Below are positions 24,026-26,154 of a stretch of 26,154 nt of DNA, one piece after another (within the stretch, counting starts at the first letter, position 1; the number at the start of each line of letters is the position of its first letter). The position numbers and the translations under genes were made by a program. The stretch comes from Flavobacterium sp. UBA6203. GTDB lineage: Bacteria > Bacteroidota > Bacteroidia > Flavobacteriales > Flavobacteriaceae. Below the pieces are notes generated by a model. The model was given only the letters and a program-made list of their open reading frames with translations, was not told the DNA's origin and searched no databases. Where the stretch lies: assembly GCA_002421645.1 (NCBI GenBank), contig DIST01000065.1:19155-45308 (forward strand), read 5' to 3'.

Positions 24026-25474
24026 ATGGAAAAGGTAATTGATGAAAACAAACAAGGTCAAAGTTTAGTGCTTGACCAAAAAGAAGGAAATACAAAAAAA
24101 CTTTTTATAGAGAGTTATGGTTGCCAAATGAATTTTTCGGACAGCGAAATTGTGGCGTCTATTCTTTATGAAAACGGATATAATACCACTCAAAATCTAG
24201 AAGATGCTGATTTGGTTTTGGTAAACACTTGTTCTATTCGCGATAAAGCAGAGCAAACCATTCGTAAACGTTTAGAAAAATACAACGCAGTTAAAAAAAT
24301 CAACCCTTCAATGAAAGTTGGGGTTTTAGGTTGTATGGCGGAACGTTTGAAAAGTCAGTTTTTAGAGGAAGAGAAAATTGTGGACATGGTGGTTGGACCA
24401 GATGCTTACAAAGATTTACCCAATTTATTAGCAGAAGTAGAAGAAGGAAGAGATGCTATTAATGTTATTCTTTCGAAAGAAGAAACGTATGGTGACATTT
24501 CACCTGTTCGTTTAAACAGCAACGGAGTTAATGCTTTTGTATCGATTACAAGAGGTTGCGATAATATGTGTACGTTTTGTGTTGTTCCTTTTACACGTGG
24601 ACGCGAGCGTAGTCGTGAACCACAAAGTATTTATGATGAAATTCAAGATTTGTACGACAGAGGTTTCAAAGAAGTTACTTTATTAGGACAAAACGTAGAC
24701 AGTTACCTTTGGTATGGTGGCGGATTGAAAAAAGACTACGACAAAGCAACCGAAATGCAAAAAGCTACTGCGGTTGATTTTGCTCAATTATTAGACAAAT
24801 GTGCTACGTTGTTTCCAAAAATGCGCTTTAGATTCTCAACTTCAAATCCGCAAGATATGCATGTTGAAGTAATTGAAACTATGGCAAAACACCATAACAT
24901 TTGTAAGTACATTCACTTACCTGTTCAAAGTGGAAGTACTCGAATTTTAAAAGAAATGAATCGTCAACACACGCGTGAAGAATACATGGAGTTGATTGAT
25001 AAAATATATGCAATTATTCCAGACATTTCATTATCACAAGATATGATTGCTGGTTTCCCAACAGAAACAGAAGAAGATCATCAAGACACCTTGAGTTTGA
25101 TGGAATATGTAAAATATGATTTCGGATTTATGTTTGCGTATTCAGAACGTCCAGGAACTTTAGCTGCCAGAAAAATGGAAGACGACGTTCCAGAAGAAGT
25201 TAAGAAAAGACGTTTAAATGAAATCATCGACTTACAACAAAGAATTGGTTTAGAAAGAACGCAACGTTTCATTGGTCAAGAAGTAGAAGTATTGATTGAA
25301 AAAGAATCAAAACGTTCAGATGCTCACTGGAGTGGAAGAAATTCTCAAAATACCGTAGTGGTTTTCCCTAAAGAAAATTACAAAGTAGGCGAATTCGTAA
25401 TGGTAAAAATCACAGATTGTACCGCTGCAACTTTAATTGGAGAAGCGGTTGGATATTCTGAAATAATGAATTAA
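24026..25474 (+). CDS. miaB: tRNA methylthiotransferase MiaB
   Basis: 482-residue radical-SAM enzyme that adds a methylthio group to i6A37 of tRNAs reading U-starting codons. The N-terminal domain binds its auxiliary iron-sulfur cluster through C33 (ESYGCQMN), C69 (NTCSIRDKA) and C103 (LGCMAERL). The radical-SAM cluster motif is [10 protein letters not shown], with C178, C182 and C185. A TRAM RNA-binding domain ends the protein (about 415-480). The frame is open upstream to 23945, but the promoter at 23967-23998 excludes that start. Both 24011 and 24026 remain possible; I chose 24026 because [10 protein letters not shown] resembles homologues. A GxxExxY cassette follows immediately. Confidence 0.96.
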   Translation: MEKVIDENKQGQSLVLDQKEGNTKKLFIESYGCQMNFSDSEIVASILYENGYNTTQNLEDADLVLVNTCSIRDKAEQTIRKRLEKYNAVKKINPSMKVGVLGCMAERLKSQFLEEEKIVDMVVGPDAYKDLPNLLAEVEEGRDAINVILSKEETYGDISPVRLNSNGVNAFVSITRGCDNMCTFCVVPFTRGRERSREPQSIYDEIQDLYDRGFKEVTLLGQNVDSYLWYGGGLKKDYDKATEMQKATAVDFAQLLDKCATLFPKMRFRFSTSNPQDMHVEVIETMAKHHNICKYIHLPVQSGSTRILKEMNRQHTREEYMELIDKIYAIIPDISLSQDMIAGFPTETEEDHQDTLSLMEYVKYDFGFMFAYSERPGTLAARKMEDDVPEEVKKRRLNEIIDLQQRIGLERTQRFIGQEVEVLIEKESKRSDAHWSGRNSQNTVVVFPKENYKVGEFVMVKITDCTAATLIGEAVGYSEIMN

Positions 25475-25482
25475 AAATATAA

Positions 25483-25515
25483 GCCACGGATTAAAGGATT
25501 AACACAGATTTCAAT
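25483..25515 (+). repeat. Left inverted repeat of the GxxExxY cassette
   Basis: Begins GCCACGGATT and contains three related GGATT/AGATT units (CGGATTA, AGGATTA, CAGATTT). It ends directly at the ATG of the GxxExxY gene, so it also serves as that gene's leader. Confidence 0.75.
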
Positions 25516-25887
25516 ATGGGACTTTATAGAGAAGAAGAAACTTTTAAAATTATTGGAATTTGTATGGAAGTTCACAGGAATCTTGGTCCAGGATTACTTG
25601 AAGTAGTATATAAAGATGCGTTAGAAATAGAATTTAAAGCAAATAATATTCCTTTTGAAAGAGAAAAAGAATTTTCAATCGAATATAAGGGAATTATATT
25701 ACCGCATAAATTTTATGCAGATTTCATTGTAAATGAAGATATTGTTTTAGAAGTAAAAGCAGTAAAAGAATTTTCTGGAGAACATACTGCACAAGTATTG
25801 AATTATATGAAACTTTCAGATTCAGAAATTGGATTATTAGTGAATTTTCAAAACAAATCATTACAACATAAAAGATTAGTTTTTTAA
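25516..25887 (+). CDS. GxxExxY family protein, PD-(D/E)xK nuclease-like
   Basis: 123-residue protein. The family motif is G26, E29, Y32 in GLLEVVY, following VHRNLGPG. A nuclease-like core is visible: D69 in YADF, then E79-V80-K81 in VLEVKA, and a QxxxY motif at Q93-Y97 (QVLNY), the same order as in RecB/Cas4-type PD-(D/E)xK nucleases. This suggests an active metal-dependent nuclease core, but the cellular role of the family is not established. It lies between miaB and a sigma-54 activator, both plus strand, and is tightly enclosed by inverted repeats that overlap its stop codon. It has no promoter of its own that I can see and may depend on read-through from miaB. Confidence 0.88.
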   Translation: MGLYREEETFKIIGICMEVHRNLGPGLLEVVYKDALEIEFKANNIPFEREKEFSIEYKGIILPHKFYADFIVNEDIVLEVKAVKEFSGEHTAQVLNYMKLSDSEIGLLVNFQNKSLQHKRLVF

Positions 25888-25918
25888 TTAATCCGTGAAA
25901 ATCATTCAATCCGTGGCA
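25885..25918 (-). repeat. Right inverted repeat of the GxxExxY cassette
   Basis: Read on the minus strand it begins GCCACGGATT and continues with a second CACGGATT block, matching the left repeat at 16 of the first 18 positions. It overlaps the stop codon of the GxxExxY gene and ends 13 nt before the sigma-54 activator ATG. Confidence 0.75.
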
Positions 25919-25931
25919 AAAAAATAAAAAA

Positions 25932-26154
25932 ATGGAATCAGTACAAGCTATAAAACAGCGATTTGAAATTATTGGGAACGACCCAAAACTCAATCGTGCC
26001 GTGGAGAAAGCCATTCAGGTAGCTCCAACGGATATTTCGGTATTGGTAACAGGTGAAAGTGGTGTTGGAAAGGAAAGTATTCCAAAAATAATTCACGCAC
26101 TTTCGCATAGAAAACACGGAAAATATATCGCCGTAAACTGTGGAGCAATTCCGG
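25932..26154 (+). CDS. Sigma-54 interacting transcriptional activator, N-terminal part (cut by window edge)
   Basis: The first 74 codons of an AAA+ sigma-54 activator of the NtrC class. MESVQAIKQRFEIIG leads straight into the ATPase domain, with Walker A GESGVGKE at 41-48 and KYIAVNCGAIP near 64-74, typical of the region just before the GAFTGA loop. There is no N-terminal receiver or sensor domain, so the protein would be controlled by something other than phosphorylation of a receiver. The C-terminal DNA-binding part lies beyond the window. The frame is intact to the right edge. The cassette upstream ends only 13 nt before its ATG. Confidence 0.92.
   Translation, partial: MESVQAIKQRFEIIGNDPKLNRAVEKAIQVAPTDISVLVTGESGVGKESIPKIIHALSHRKHGKYIAVNCGAIP

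Larger units (their letters stand above)
25483..25918. mobile_element. Compact GxxExxY cassette bounded by inverted repeats
   Basis: A 436-bp unit made of left repeat 25483-25515, one gene 25516-25887 and right repeat 25885-25918. The outer 18 bp of the two ends match in inverted orientation at 16 positions, starting with ten identical bases (GCCACGGATT). A second block matches CACAGATT to CACGGATT (7 of 8). The gene fills the whole inside. There is no recognisable transposase, so if mobile it would need help in trans or use its own nuclease-like product. Flanking bases on both sides are A-rich, so target duplication cannot be judged. Confidence 0.55.

Noticed and set aside
25724..26014. Minus-strand open frame antisense to the GxxExxY gene and the sigma-54 activator start
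   Set aside because: It runs across two well-supported plus-strand genes and an inverted repeat; composition is that of antisense AT-rich DNA.

Overview
The window is AT-rich chromosomal DNA from a member of the Bacteroidota, almost certainly family Flavobacteriaceae and close to Flavobacterium. Three things point there: the complete gldK-gldL-gldM-gldN cluster of the gliding motor and type IX secretion system (T9SS), repeated TAnnTTTG promoter -7 boxes, and starts without clear Shine-Dalgarno sequences. Nearly all of it is ordinary, densely packed core genome. No CRISPR array, prophage, rRNA gene or full-size insertion sequence was seen.

Region by region. The left edge appears to hold the first bases of a minus-strand initiator tRNA and its promoter. 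Positions 128-3117 carry two ribosome-assembly GTPases, era and der, separated by a small two-helix membrane protein and a long near-palindrome (1647-1742). Positions 3277-6488 are a minus-strand cluster: M23 peptidase, MerR regulator, LemA, a cytoplasmic TPM protein and an exported TPM protein with a glycine-rich tail. alaS (6666-9302) diverges from it. Positions 9396-15284 hold a surface-type lipoprotein, a RidA-family protein, a GSCFA hydrolase, a possible 37-residue membrane peptide, an ABC-F ATPase, a DUF983 zinc-ribbon membrane protein and an FAD-dependent oxidoreductase. Positions 15350-19964 are gldKLMN, read on the minus strand from gldK. Upstream of it, topA and a degenerate arginase-fold gene form a tight pair. 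miaB follows on the plus strand, then a GxxExxY gene bounded by inverted repeats, then the start of a sigma-54 activator that runs off the right edge.

How the genes work together. GldK (lipoprotein) and GldN form the periplasmic/outer-membrane ring of the T9SS; GldL and GldM form the inner-membrane proton-driven motor. No gldO paralogue follows gldN. Era, Der, AlaS, TopA, MiaB and the ABC-F protein are translation and DNA housekeeping genes. Simple hairpin terminators close most transcription units, many shared by convergent genes.

The most unusual parts are: (1) a 436-bp cassette, 25483-25918, in which a PD-(D/E)xK-like GxxExxY gene fits exactly between imperfect inverted repeats of about 33 bp, inserted between miaB and the sigma-54 activator; (2) four tandem 7-bp repeats inside the GSCFA gene, where gain or loss of one unit truncates the protein before its catalytic His motif; (3) the 96-bp near-palindrome upstream of der; (4) an arginase-fold protein beside gldK that has lost several metal ligands; (5) a hexamer repeat tract filling the leader of the MerR gene.
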